From NAT127 sp041655035 (GTDB lineage: Bacteria > Pseudomonadota > Gammaproteobacteria > Pseudomonadales > Porticoccaceae), in the NCBI GenBank assembly GCA_041655035.1, contig JBAZCN010000079.1, positions 1 through 14,938 of the forward strand: a stretch of DNA of 14,938 bases, given 5' to 3'. The notes under the pieces are model-generated. The model saw only the letters and a program-made list of their open reading frames with translations. It ran no database searches and was not told where the DNA came from. Below are positions 7,058-14,558 of the stretch, piece after piece. A program made the translations under genes and the position numbers. Each line of letters opens with the position of its first letter. The first letter of the stretch is position 1.

Positions 7058-8332
7058 ATGCATCTTTCCGTTCTGGGCATCAACCACCACACGGCTCCCG
7101 TTGAATTGCGGGAACAGGTGGCGTTCGCCCCGGAAACGATGGCCGAAGCCCTCGACGACGCCCGCAAGACCCTGGGCATCGCCGAAGTGGTGATCCTCTC
7201 CACCTGCAACCGCACCGAAATCTATACTGCCACCGAGGCCAGCGAGGGCGCCCTGCTGCGCTGGCTGGCGGATTACAAGCACGCGGCCATGGACTCGCTG
7301 GCCAAGTGCGTGTACGACAGCCGCGGCGACGAGGCGATCGCCCATATGATGCGCGTCGCCAGCGGCCTCGATTCGCTGATCCTCGGCGAGCCGCAGATCC
7401 TCGGCCAGTTCAAGTCGGCGTTCACCGTCGCCCGCGAAGCCGGCGCCGTCGGCACGCTGCTCGGCGGCGCCTTCCAGCACACCTTCGCCATCGCCAAGCG
7501 GGTGCGCACCGAGACCGCCATCGGCCAGAACCCGGTGTCGGTCGCCTATGCCGCGGTGAGCCTCGCCCAGCGGATCTTCAGCAACCTGAGCGAAGTCAAC
7601 GCCCTGCTGATCGGCGCCGGCGAAACCATCGAGCTGGTGGCCCAGTACCTGCGGCAAAAGAATATCGGCAGCATCACCGTCGCCAACCGCACCCTCAGCC
7701 GCGCCGCCGACCTGGCCCGGGCCTACCACGCCCAGGCCATCCTGCTGTCGGACATCCCCGATCACCTGCCCCGGGCCGACATGGTGATCTCTTCCACTGC
7801 CAGCCAGCTGCCCATTCTCGGCAAGGGCGCGGTCGAGTCGGCGCTGAAGCAGCGCCGCCACCAACCGATGTTCATGGTCGACATCGCCGTGCCCCGGGAT
7901 ATCGAGCCCGAGGTCGCCAAGCTCAACGACGTCTACCTCTACACGGTCGACGATCTCAAGGACGTGATCGAGGAAAACCTGCGCAGCCGCGAGAGCGCCG
8001 CGAGCAGCGCCGAGAAGATCATCCTCGAAGGCGTCACCAGCTGGCAGAAACAATTGCGCGCCCAGAACGCCGTGGGCACCATCCGCGCCTTTCGCCAGAG
8101 CGTCGAGGATATCCGCGACGCCGAGCTGGGCAGGGCGCTGGCGGCACTCGAACGCGGCCAGCCCGCCGAGGCAGTACTCACCAATCTTGCCCGGGGGCTC
8201 ACCAACAAACTGTTGCACACCCCGACGCTGCGCCTCAAACAGGCCGGCGAGGAGGGCCGCGACGACCATATCCGCCTCGCTCACGAGCTGTTCGACATCG
8301 ATATCAAGTCGGGCTGCCAGGACAAAAAATGA
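7058..8332 (+). CDS. hemA: Glutamyl-tRNA reductase
   Basis: HemA reduces Glu-tRNA(Glu) with NADPH to glutamate-1-semialdehyde, the first committed step of C5-pathway tetrapyrrole synthesis. The 424-aa product matches the family. The N-terminal motif GINHHTAPVELRE (7-19) and catalytic Cys50 in LSTCNRTEIY are present. So are LILGEPQILGQ (107-117), the NADPH-binding GAGET (187-191) and VDIAVPRDIEP (274-284). The C-terminal helical dimerisation domain covers about 320-415. The ATG fits homologues although no clear Shine-Dalgarno precedes it. Its stop overlaps the prfA start (ATGA). In enterobacteria HemA is controlled by heme-dependent proteolysis; nothing in the DNA shows that here. Confidence 0.97.
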   Translation: MHLSVLGINHHTAPVELREQVAFAPETMAEALDDARKTLGIAEVVILSTCNRTEIYTATEASEGALLRWLADYKHAAMDSLAKCVYDSRGDEAIAHMMRVASGLDSLILGEPQILGQFKSAFTVAREAGAVGTLLGGAFQHTFAIAKRVRTETAIGQNPVSVAYAAVSLAQRIFSNLSEVNALLIGAGETIELVAQYLRQKNIGSITVANRTLSRAADLARAYHAQAILLSDIPDHLPRADMVISSTASQLPILGKGAVESALKQRRHQPMFMVDIAVPRDIEPEVAKLNDVYLYTVDDLKDVIEENLRSRESAASSAEKIILEGVTSWQKQLRAQNAVGTIRAFRQSVEDIRDAELGRALAALERGQPAEAVLTNLARGLTNKLLHTPTLRLKQAGEEGRDDHIRLAHELFDIDIKSGCQDKK

Positions 8333-9411
8333 AGCCATCCATCCTCACCAAGATCGAGCACCTCAGCGAACGCTACCAGGAGGTCGGCGCCCTGCTCGGC
8401 GAGGCCGAGATCATCGCCGAACAGCCAAGATTCCGCGCCCTGTCCCAGGAGTACGCAGAGATCGAGCCCATCGCCCTGGCGTGGCGCGAATACCGGCAAC
8501 TGCTGGCCGACATCGACGGCGCCCGGCAGCTGCTCAAGGACGCCGACGCCGACCTGCGCGACATGGCCGAGGAGGAGATCAGGGATGGCGAGACCCGGCG
8601 CGACGCCCTTGAGCAGGAACTGCAGCGCCTGCTGCTGCCCAGGGATCCCAATGACGGCCGCAACGTGTTCCTCGAGATACGCGCCGGCACCGGCGGCGAC
8701 GAAGCGGCGATCTTCTCCGGCGATCTGTTCCGGATGTACGGCAAATACGCCGAACGGCAGCGCTGGAAAGTCGAAATCATCAGCGAAAACCACGGCGACC
8801 ACGGCGGCTACAAAGAGATCATCACCCGCGTGGTGGGCCAGAATGTGTACTCCCGCCTCAAGTTCGAATCGGGTGCGCACCGGGTGCAGCGGGTGCCCGA
8901 AACCGAATCCCAGGGCCGTATCCACACCTCCGCCTGCACCGTCGCGGTAATGCCCGAAGCGGACGAGCTGGACGAGGTGAGCCTCAACAAGGCGGACCTG
9001 CGCGTCGATACGTTCCGCTCCTCCGGCGCCGGCGGGCAACACGTCAACAAGACCGATTCGGCGATTCGCATCACCCACCTGCCCACCGGCATCGTGGTGG
9101 AATGCCAGGACGAGCGGTCCCAGCACAAGAACCGCGCCAGGGCGATGGCACTGCTGCAGGCCAAGCTGCAAACGGCGCAGCGCGACGCCGCGGCGCGGGA
9201 GCAGTCGGAAACCCGGCGCAGCCTGGTGGGCAGCGGCGACCGCTCCGAGCGCATCCGCACCTACAACTACCCCCAGGGGCGGGTCACCGATCACCGCATC
9301 AATCTCACCCTCTACAAGCTCGACGAGGTTCTCGAGGGCGGCCTCGACGACCTGATCGGTCCGCTGAGCCACGAATACCAGGCCGAACAGCTCGCCAGCC
9401 TGGCGGACTGA
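8329..9411 (+). CDS. prfA: Peptide chain release factor 1
   Basis: RF1 recognises UAA and UAG and triggers peptide release on the ribosome. The 360 residues equal the E. coli length exactly. The stop-codon-reading PxT motif is PET (190-192, within RVPETESQGRIHT). The catalytic GGQ is at 235-237 in SSGAGGQHVNKTDSA; its Gln is the target of PrmC methylation. The N-terminal helical domain covers about 1-100. The ATG overlaps the hemA stop as ATGA and has AGGA 6 nt upstream. The methylase gene prmC follows after 4 nt, so enzyme and substrate are co-expressed. Confidence 0.98.
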   Translation: MKPSILTKIEHLSERYQEVGALLGEAEIIAEQPRFRALSQEYAEIEPIALAWREYRQLLADIDGARQLLKDADADLRDMAEEEIRDGETRRDALEQELQRLLLPRDPNDGRNVFLEIRAGTGGDEAAIFSGDLFRMYGKYAERQRWKVEIISENHGDHGGYKEIITRVVGQNVYSRLKFESGAHRVQRVPETESQGRIHTSACTVAVMPEADELDEVSLNKADLRVDTFRSSGAGGQHVNKTDSAIRITHLPTGIVVECQDERSQHKNRARAMALLQAKLQTAQRDAAAREQSETRRSLVGSGDRSERIRTYNYPQGRVTDHRINLTLYKLDEVLEGGLDDLIGPLSHEYQAEQLASLAD

Positions 9412-9415
9412 GCGG

Positions 9416-10255
9416 GTGGCCAGCATCGGCGAATTGCTCGCCGCCGCCACCGGCCGGCTGGCGGCGCACTCGGACAGCCCGCGGCTCGATGCCGAAGTCC
9501 TGCTCGGCCATGTGCTCGCCCGCAGCCGCAGCTACCTGTTCACCTGGCCCGAGAGAGTCCCGGAGGATAGCGAGCGGCAGCGCTTCCAGGCCCTGGTGGC
9601 GCGCCGCGCCGGCGGCGAGCCCATCGCCTACCTGACCGGCGTCCAGGAGTTCTGGTCCCTGCCGCTGGCGGTATCGCCGGCAACGCTGATTCCCCGCGCC
9701 GATAGCGAAGTGCTGGTGGTGGCGGCCCTCGAACGGATGGCGCTACCCGGCGCCCGGGTGCTCGACCTCGGCACCGGCACCGGCGCCCTCGCCCTCGCCC
9801 TCGCCACCGAGCGCCCACAGTGGACGGTGGTCGCCGTCGACCGCGAAGCGGCAGCCGTGGCGCTGGCCCGCCGCAACCGGGACGCCCTCGGGCTCGCCAA
9901 CGTCGAGGTGCTGGCCAGCGACTGGTTCGCGGCGCTGGGCGGGCGGTCGTTCGACCTGATCGTCGGCAACCCCCCTTATATCGCCCCGGACGACCCCCAC
10001 CTGGAACAAGGCGACGTGCGTCGCGAACCCCGCAGCGCGCTGGTGGCGGACAACGGCGGCCTTGCCGACCTCGCCCATATCGTCGCCGGGGCGCCCCGGT
10101 TTCTCGCACCCGACGGACTGCTGATGGTCGAACACGGCGCCGACCAGGGCCCGGCGGTGCGCGAACTGTTCAGGCAGCGCGATTACGGCGGCATCGAGAC
10201 CCTGGCAGATATTGCCGGGCACGAGCGGATGACGGTGGGGAGCCGGCCTGGCTAG
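9416..10255 (+). CDS. prmC: Release factor glutamine N5-methyltransferase
   Basis: PrmC (HemK) transfers a methyl group from S-adenosylmethionine to the Gln of the GGQ motif in RF1 and RF2. The 279-aa protein has an N-terminal helical substrate-binding domain (about 1-75), including RRAGGEPIAYLTGVQEFW, then a Rossmann methyltransferase domain. The SAM motif is DLGTGTGALALALA (117-130), and the Gln-binding NPPY is at 185-188. The usual IPRPDTE loop reads IPRADSE (92-98). The start is GTG, 4 nt after the prfA stop, with weak GAGCGG sequence upstream, so translational coupling is likely. Confidence 0.96.
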   Translation: MASIGELLAAATGRLAAHSDSPRLDAEVLLGHVLARSRSYLFTWPERVPEDSERQRFQALVARRAGGEPIAYLTGVQEFWSLPLAVSPATLIPRADSEVLVVAALERMALPGARVLDLGTGTGALALALATERPQWTVVAVDREAAAVALARRNRDALGLANVEVLASDWFAALGGRSFDLIVGNPPYIAPDDPHLEQGDVRREPRSALVADNGGLADLAHIVAGAPRFLAPDGLLMVEHGADQGPAVRELFRQRDYGGIETLADIAGHERMTVGSRPG

Positions 10256-10270
10256 CGCCTTGTTCTTTTT
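10241..10270 (+). terminator. Weak possible terminator after prmC
   Basis: AGCC-GGCCT-GGCT forms a 4-bp stem overlapping the last codons of prmC. The T-rich stretch TTGTTCTTTTT starts 7 nt after the stem. The stem is short and the spacing is not ideal. The rest of the 257-bp gap up to rhlB holds no supported gene; its GC-rich 10260-10505 frame starts at TTG and resembles no protein I know. Confidence 0.2.
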
Positions 10271-10461
10271 CGCCCGGATTTCAACCCGAAGCGCGGCGCC
10301 ACCCATGCCCGCCCCGCCATCATCCCGCACCGTGCTTCGCCCCGGCGTGGCGACGCGCTCTACAGCAGTGGCGAATACCGCGCCATCCGGGCCGGTCCGC
10401 CGGCGGCGCGGCCGCCGCTCGGGCGCACCGCCACGGGAGTGGCTGTGGTTTGGAACGGCTG

Positions 10462-10470
10462 TGATATACT
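10462..10470 (+). promoter_or_regulatory. Extended -10 promoter for rhlB
   Basis: TGATATACT combines a TGn extension with the hexamer TATACT (10465-10470), a strong sigma-70 extended -10. No clear -35 is present, which extended -10 promoters tolerate. Initiation would be expected near 10477, giving a 5' leader of about 35 nt before the helicase ATG. Confidence 0.55.
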
Positions 10471-10512
10471 GCGCGACTTTTCGGCCCTCGCGCCACAACG
10501 ACTGACAACCTC

Positions 10513-11838
10513 ATGACTGAACAGATACAGGCTGACACCGCAACCGGCACCGCCACGGACAGTGGCAAAAACCCCCGCGGCCGGCGCCGCTCCCGCGGCG
10601 GGCGCAATCGCAACAACGGCAGTGGCCAGGCCAGGGAATGGACTCTCAGCCAGTTCCCGGTGCCGGTCGTCGAGGACAAGGTTCGCTTCCATGACCTCGA
10701 CCTCAACCTCGACGTGATGCATGCCATCGCCGATCTCGGCTTTCAGTACTGCTCGCCGATCCAGGCCCGCTCCCTGCCCTTCACCTTGCGCAGCCACGAT
10801 GTGGTGGGCAAGGCTCAGACCGGCACCGGCAAGACGGCGGCGTTCCTGATCACCATCATCGAGGATCTGCTCAAGCACCCCATCGAGGACGAGCGCTTCG
10901 CCGGCGAGGCCCGCGCCCTGGTGATCGCGCCCACCCGCGAGCTGGTGATGCAGATCGCCGACGACGCCCGGGCCCTGTGCAAGTACACCGACCTCAAGGT
11001 TCACACCCTGGTGGGCGGCATGGACTATGACAAGCAGAAGCGCCACCTGCTGGACAGCTTCTGCGATATCCTGGTGGCCACCCCCGGCCGGCTGCTCGAC
11101 TTCTGCGGCAGCCGCGACGTCTACCTCGACCAGGTCGAGATCCTGGTGCTCGACGAAGCCGACCGCATGCTCGACATGGGCTTCATCCCCCAGGTGCGCC
11201 GCATCGTGCGCCAGACGCCGTTCAAGGATCACCGCCAGACCCTGCTGTTCTCCGCCACCTTTACCGCCGAGGTGCTGCAACTGGCGGAACAGTGGACCAT
11301 CGATCCCATCCGTGTCGAGATCGAGCCGGAGAACGTCGCCACCGACACGGTCGAGCAGAAAGTCTATCTCACCACCCAGAACGAAAAATTCAACCTGCTC
11401 CACAACATCATCGCCTCGGACGAAGTGGACAGCGTGATCGTGTTCGCCAACCGCCGCGACCAGTGCCGCAAGCTGGAAGAAAAGCTGCGCCGCAAGGGCT
11501 TCAGTGTCGGCCTGCTGTCTGGTGAGGTGGCCCAGAACAAGCGGGTCAAGACGCTCAACGATTTCAAATCCGGCCAGATCAAGGTGCTGGTGGCCACCGA
11601 CGTGGCGGGCCGCGGCATCCACATCGACGGCATCAGCCATGTCGTCAACTACACCCTGCCGGAAGAACCCGAGGACTACGTGCACCGCATCGGCCGCACC
11701 GGCCGCGCCGGCAAGACCGGCACCTCCATCAGCTTCGCCTGCGAGGACGACGCCATGCTGCTGGAGCCCATCGAAAAACTGATCGGCCGCAAGCTGCATT
11801 GCGAGCAACCCGTCGAGGAACTGCTGCGGGAGCGTTGA
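10513..11838 (+). CDS. rhlB: DEAD-box ATP-dependent RNA helicase, RhlB type
   Basis: RhlB unwinds RNA using ATP; in E. coli it works with RNase E and PNPase in the degradosome. The 441-aa protein begins with a disordered, basic RG-rich extension (about 20-40) not present in E. coli RhlB. The helicase core follows: Q motif near 77-84, Walker A AQTGTGKT (101-108), PTRELVMQI (140-148), DEAD (214-217), SAT (247-249), ATDVAGRGIHID (361-372) and HRIGRTGR (391-398). The GGDxYDKQ-like GGMDYDKQ and SISFACEDDAMLLEPIEKLIG near the end match RhlB rather than RhlE or SrmB. It is transcribed alone, behind an extended -10. No Shine-Dalgarno is evident before the ATG. Confidence 0.88.
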   Translation: MTEQIQADTATGTATDSGKNPRGRRRSRGGRNRNNGSGQAREWTLSQFPVPVVEDKVRFHDLDLNLDVMHAIADLGFQYCSPIQARSLPFTLRSHDVVGKAQTGTGKTAAFLITIIEDLLKHPIEDERFAGEARALVIAPTRELVMQIADDARALCKYTDLKVHTLVGGMDYDKQKRHLLDSFCDILVATPGRLLDFCGSRDVYLDQVEILVLDEADRMLDMGFIPQVRRIVRQTPFKDHRQTLLFSATFTAEVLQLAEQWTIDPIRVEIEPENVATDTVEQKVYLTTQNEKFNLLHNIIASDEVDSVIVFANRRDQCRKLEEKLRRKGFSVGLLSGEVAQNKRVKTLNDFKSGQIKVLVATDVAGRGIHIDGISHVVNYTLPEEPEDYVHRIGRTGRAGKTGTSISFACEDDAMLLEPIEKLIGRKLHCEQPVEELLRER

Positions 11839-12097
11839 GCTACCGCGGAGGCTCCCGAGGCATCGCCGGTGCGCCTCCTGCGTCGGCACACCCTTTGGGC
11901 CAGGAGCGCAGGAAACCATTCTCTGCGGCTCCCGGCCAGCAAACCATAGAGTGGCTGAGTAACGCGGCGCACCGCCAGCCAGCGGTGCATCGCAAGCTCC
12001 GGGTACGGCAAGCCCCGCCCAGTCGCCTCCGGGCTTGTGTCAGGTACCGATTAACAATTAAAGTCCTGATTCCATAACCCTAACCGCACGATGAATC
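11839..12097 (+). other. Structured intergenic region between rhlB and P450
   Basis: No gene is supported in these 259 bp, but three inverted repeats are packed in it. They are GGAGGC/GCCTCC (11847-11852/11873-11878), a 13-bp imperfect stem GGCC-A-GGAGC-GCAG/CTGC-G-GCTCC-C-GGCC (11898-11911/11923-11937, 11-nt loop), and GCACCGC/GCGGTGC (11969-11988, 6-nt loop). GGTGCGCC (11868-11875) is also the exact reverse complement of GGCGCACC (11966-11973), allowing a long-range stem. None is followed by a T-run. The last 60 bp turn A/T-rich and should hold the P450 promoter; only a poor candidate (TTGTGT 12035-12040, TTAAAG 12058-12063) is visible. Confidence 0.45.
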
Positions 12098-13309
12098 ATG
12101 CCCGCAACACGGCCATTACCGCCGCCTGAGTTGATCGTGGATTTCGATATCTTTGCCGGTGATCACTTCGACGGTGTGCCCCAGGAGAAAACCCTGTTTC
12201 TCCACGACAAACCCGCGGTGTTCTACACCCCCCGCAACGGCGGACATTGGGTTGTCACCGGCGAGGAAGCGGCGGCCTATATCGTCTCCCGTCCGGAAAT
12301 CTTTTCCGCCAATCTGCCGCGCTACGAAACCAATGTGCCTCCCGCCATCCAGTACTCGGTGCCCCTGCACGCCGATCCCCCGGAGCACAGCGTCTACCGC
12401 CGGGCACTGGCACCGCTGTTTTCCCCGGCGGCCATGGCCGGCAAGGAAGCTGCTATCCGCCAGCAGGCGCGGGAATTGATCGACGCCGTGCGCCACCGCG
12501 GCGAGTGCGAGTTCGTGGAGGATATCGCCCGGCGCTTCCCCATCGGGGTTTTCCTGAGCCTGGTGGGCGTCGCGCCCGGTTATCGGGAAAGTCTGCTGGA
12601 CTGGGCCGACGACATCATCCGTTCGCCGGATCCGGCGGTGTTCGAGCGGGGCACCATCGGCCTCGTCAGCTTTCTCAAGGACACCATCGCCGCGCGTCGC
12701 GCCAGCCCCGGCGACGATGTGCTGAGCCAGTTGATCCGGGCCGATTTCGACGGCCGGGCGGCAAGCGACGACACCATGCTCAGCCTGTGCAGCAATCTGT
12801 TCGTCGGCGGCCTCGACACGGTGGTGTCGGCGAGCGCCTTCATCCTCGCCTACCTGGCGTCCAACCCCGCCATCCGCCAGCAGCTGGCGGCGGAGCCGCA
12901 CCCCCTGCGCGCCGCCGTGGTCGAAGAACTGTTGCGCCTCAATGGCGTGGTCACCAATGCCCGGGCGCTGACCCGCGACCACGACTACAACGGCGTTCCG
13001 TTCCGCAAGGGCGAGCGGGTGAACCTGATGTACCAGATCATGGGAATGGACCCGAAAACGACAGCCGAGCCGCTGGCGTTCGATCCCGGCCGCGAGCAGC
13101 GCGTCAATCTGATTTTCGGCATGGGCGCCCACCGCTGCGTGGGCGTCAATCTCGCCAGGCTGGAGATACGCGTCTTTGTCGAAGAGTGGCTGAAGGCGAT
13201 TCCCGAGTTTACTCTCGGGCAGGAGGCGCTGCGCTGCCAGGGCGGATCGGTGTGGGCTCCCCTGGAGGTCCGGCTGGCCTGGGATCCGGCACCGCCGGGG
13301 AGCGACTGA
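12098..13309 (+). CDS. Class I bacterial cytochrome P450, P450cam-like
   Basis: This soluble heme monooxygenase would hydroxylate a small organic substrate using O2 and electrons from a ferredoxin. The 403-aa protein carries the heme-binding loop FGMGAHRCVG (340-349, axial Cys347), the K-helix ExxR (Glu277-Arg280) and the I-helix VGGLDT (236-241) with the acid-alcohol pair Asp240-Thr241. NGGHW (47-51), PFPIRIF-like RFPIGVF, and the C-terminal RLAWDPAPP closely resemble P450cam (CYP101). By hand alignment the P450cam Tyr96 position is Gln85, so the substrate probably differs from camphor. No ferredoxin or reductase gene is nearby. The ATG has no evident Shine-Dalgarno; an out-of-frame ATG lies 7 nt upstream. 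Confidence 0.93.
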   Translation: MPATRPLPPPELIVDFDIFAGDHFDGVPQEKTLFLHDKPAVFYTPRNGGHWVVTGEEAAAYIVSRPEIFSANLPRYETNVPPAIQYSVPLHADPPEHSVYRRALAPLFSPAAMAGKEAAIRQQARELIDAVRHRGECEFVEDIARRFPIGVFLSLVGVAPGYRESLLDWADDIIRSPDPAVFERGTIGLVSFLKDTIAARRASPGDDVLSQLIRADFDGRAASDDTMLSLCSNLFVGGLDTVVSASAFILAYLASNPAIRQQLAAEPHPLRAAVVEELLRLNGVVTNARALTRDHDYNGVPFRKGERVNLMYQIMGMDPKTTAEPLAFDPGREQRVNLIFGMGAHRCVGVNLARLEIRVFVEEWLKAIPEFTLGQEALRCQGGSVWAPLEVRLAWDPAPPGSD

Positions 13310-13333
13310 GGCGCGCGCCGGTCAGATCTTTTT
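13306..13333 (+). terminator. Intrinsic terminator at the P450/yjdM convergence
   Basis: CTGA (13306-13309) pairs with TCAG (13322-13325) around the palindrome GGCGCGCGCC (13310-13319), with a GG bulge, and ATC then TTTTT (13329-13333) follows. It should stop plus-strand transcription from the P450 gene. The stem includes the stop codons of both convergent genes, which face each other in it. On the minus strand no T-run follows. Confidence 0.5.
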
Positions 13334-13663
13334 GACGAATTCCGATTTCAGCTTCATGGCGCCGACACCGTCGATCTTGCAATCGATGTCGTGATCGCCG
13401 TCCACCAGACGGATGTTCTTGACCTTGGTGCCGACCTTGACCACCAGGGATGACCCCTTGACCTTGAGATCCTTGATCACGGTGATGCTGTCGCCGTCCT
13501 GGAGGATGTTGCCATTGGCATCCTTGAAGACCTTCTCCGCCTCACCGCCATCGGCCGCCGCATCCATCGACCATTCGTGGGCGCATTCGGGGCACACATA
13601 GAGGGCGCCATCCTGGTAGGTGAAGGCGGAGTCACAGAGGGGGCAATGGGGGAGGTCGCTCAT
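13322..13663 (-). CDS. yjdM: YjdM/PhnA-family zinc-ribbon protein
   Basis: The 113-aa protein matches the YjdM (formerly PhnA) family, of which E. coli has a 111-aa member. It has an N-terminal zinc ribbon with four cysteines (Cys7, Cys10, Cys24, Cys27: CPLC and CPEC). A small C-terminal beta domain (about 45-113) contains DANGNILQDGDSITVIKDLK and LKVKGSSLVVKVGTKVKNIR. Despite the old name, a role in phosphonate breakdown is not established and the family's function is unknown. The ATG has AGGA 7 nt upstream. It converges with the P450 (12-bp gap) and lies 121 bp downstream of the SDR gene on the same strand; co-transcription is possible but a strong hairpin lies between. Confidence 0.93.
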   Translation of the reverse strand: MSDLPHCPLCDSAFTYQDGALYVCPECAHEWSMDAAADGGEAEKVFKDANGNILQDGDSITVIKDLKVKGSSLVVKVGTKVKNIRLVDGDHDIDCKIDGVGAMKLKSEFVKKI

Positions 13664-13735
13664 GGTCTTGTCCTGCTGGCGTTATCGATGTCGCGCGTCG
13701 CGCCCAGGGGCGGTCGGACCGGGATCATGCCAGCC

Positions 13736-13771
13736 GCGGGCGCGATTGTCCATTGCCACCCCCGCGCCCGC
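13736..13771. repeat. Perfect 9-bp GC-only inverted repeat
   Basis: GCGGGCGCG (13736-13744) and CGCGCCCGC (13763-13771) are exact reverse complements around an 18-nt loop, in the 121-bp gap between the SDR and yjdM. No T-run follows on either strand. It could be a Rho-dependent or 3'-end stabilising hairpin for the SDR message, or a REP-like palindrome. Confidence 0.4.
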
Positions 13772-13784
13772 CATACCAGCCCGG

Positions 13785-14558
13785 TCAGCGAACCATCAGA
13801 ACGCCGCCGTCGACCGAAAAGATCTGGCCGGTCATGAAGCGGGAATCATCGCTGCACAGAAAACGCATCACCGGGATGAAATCGGTCTTCACATCCCCCA
13901 GTTTGCCGCCGAGCGGTACCGCGCCTTTCATCCTGGCATCGTGCTGGGCGAGCTGCTCGGCGGTCATCGAGGCCCTGGTCTTGTCGTACATCGGCGTCCA
14001 GATGGCCGGCGCGATGGCATTGACACGGATGTTGTATTTCCCCCACTCCGCGGCCAGGGAACGCACCCAGGCGGCCACCGCCCCCTTGCTGGCGGCGTAA
14101 TGGGCCTTGCCGGGGTAGCCATTGACGCCGCCGGCACTGCTGAAGTTGAGAATCGCCCCGCCCTTGGCCTTCAGGTAGGGGAAGGCCATGACGTTGGTCA
14201 GGTAAGTGCCGGTGGCGTTGGTGGTCATCACCTCGTTCCAGTCGGCGAGGCTGATGTCCTCGGCTTTTGCCCCCGGGGCGATGCCCGATGCGTGGACCAG
14301 CACGTCCAGCCCGCCGAGATGCTCGACGGCATCGGCGATGCCTCTGCGGGTTTCGGTCTCGCTGACCACGTCGACCTTGATGAACTTGGCGCCGCTGCTG
14401 GCCGCCAGTGCTTCGCCCTTTTCAGTGTTGCGGCCAAAGAAGACGACCTGGGCGCCCAGTGCCGGAAACGCCTCAACCAGCGCCTGCCCCATGCCGCTGG
14501 TACCACCGGTGATGATGATCTTCTTGCCGCTGATATCCGATCCGACCGAGGTTGTCAT
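13785..14558 (-). CDS. Short-chain dehydrogenase/reductase (SDR)
   Basis: This classical SDR of 257 aa would be an NAD(P)H-dependent alcohol dehydrogenase or ketoreductase; the substrate cannot be read from sequence. The cofactor loop is TGGTSGMG (17-24). Arg43 after the second strand (FFGRN) hints at NADPH. The usual NNAG after the fourth strand is HASG (89-92). The catalytic tetrad is Asn114 (TTNATG), Ser141 (NFSSAGG), Tyr154 and Lys158 (YAASK). The tail GQIFSVDGGVLM (244-255) is typical of FabG-like members. The ATG has GGAG 7 nt upstream. It faces the P450 gene convergently with yjdM between, so a shared pathway is possible but not shown. Confidence 0.92.
   Translation of the reverse strand: MTTSVGSDISGKKIIITGGTSGMGQALVEAFPALGAQVVFFGRNTEKGEALAASSGAKFIKVDVVSETETRRGIADAVEHLGGLDVLVHASGIAPGAKAEDISLADWNEVMTTNATGTYLTNVMAFPYLKAKGGAILNFSSAGGVNGYPGKAHYAASKGAVAAWVRSLAAEWGKYNIRVNAIAPAIWTPMYDKTRASMTAEQLAQHDARMKGAVPLGGKLGDVKTDFIPVMRFLCSDDSRFMTGQIFSVDGGVLMVR

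Noticed and set aside
7306..8328. Plus-strand upstream extension of prfA in frame through hemA
   Set aside because: The frame is open by chance in hemA; RF1 homologues start at the ATG at 8329, giving exactly 360 aa and an AGGA at good spacing.
6986..8338. Minus-strand open frame of 450 codons opposite hemA
   Set aside because: hemA carries all family motifs on the plus strand; the antisense frame shows the His/Gly/Val/Asp bias typical of shadows.
10260..10505. 81-codon basic frame between prmC and rhlB
   Set aside because: It starts at TTG with no ribosome-binding site, is Arg/Pro/Ala-rich low complexity, and runs through the extended -10 promoter of rhlB.
10360..11919. Minus-strand open frame of 519 codons opposite rhlB
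   Set aside because: The DEAD-box helicase motifs are all on the plus strand, and the antisense product is low-complexity with no known domain.
11969..11988. Hairpin GCACCGC/GCGGTGC as an rhlB terminator
   Set aside because: No T-run follows, and it lies about 130 bp after the stop codon, so it is listed only as structure.
11799..12077. Small plus-strand frame in the rhlB-P450 gap
   Set aside because: It overlaps the end of rhlB, has no ribosome-binding site or recognisable domain, and the region is better explained by inverted repeats.
12098..14558. P450, yjdM and SDR as one new multi-gene system
   Set aside because: The P450 is convergent to the other two, a terminator separates them, and YjdM is a common family with no known link to P450s. 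The sequence alone does not support a joint system.
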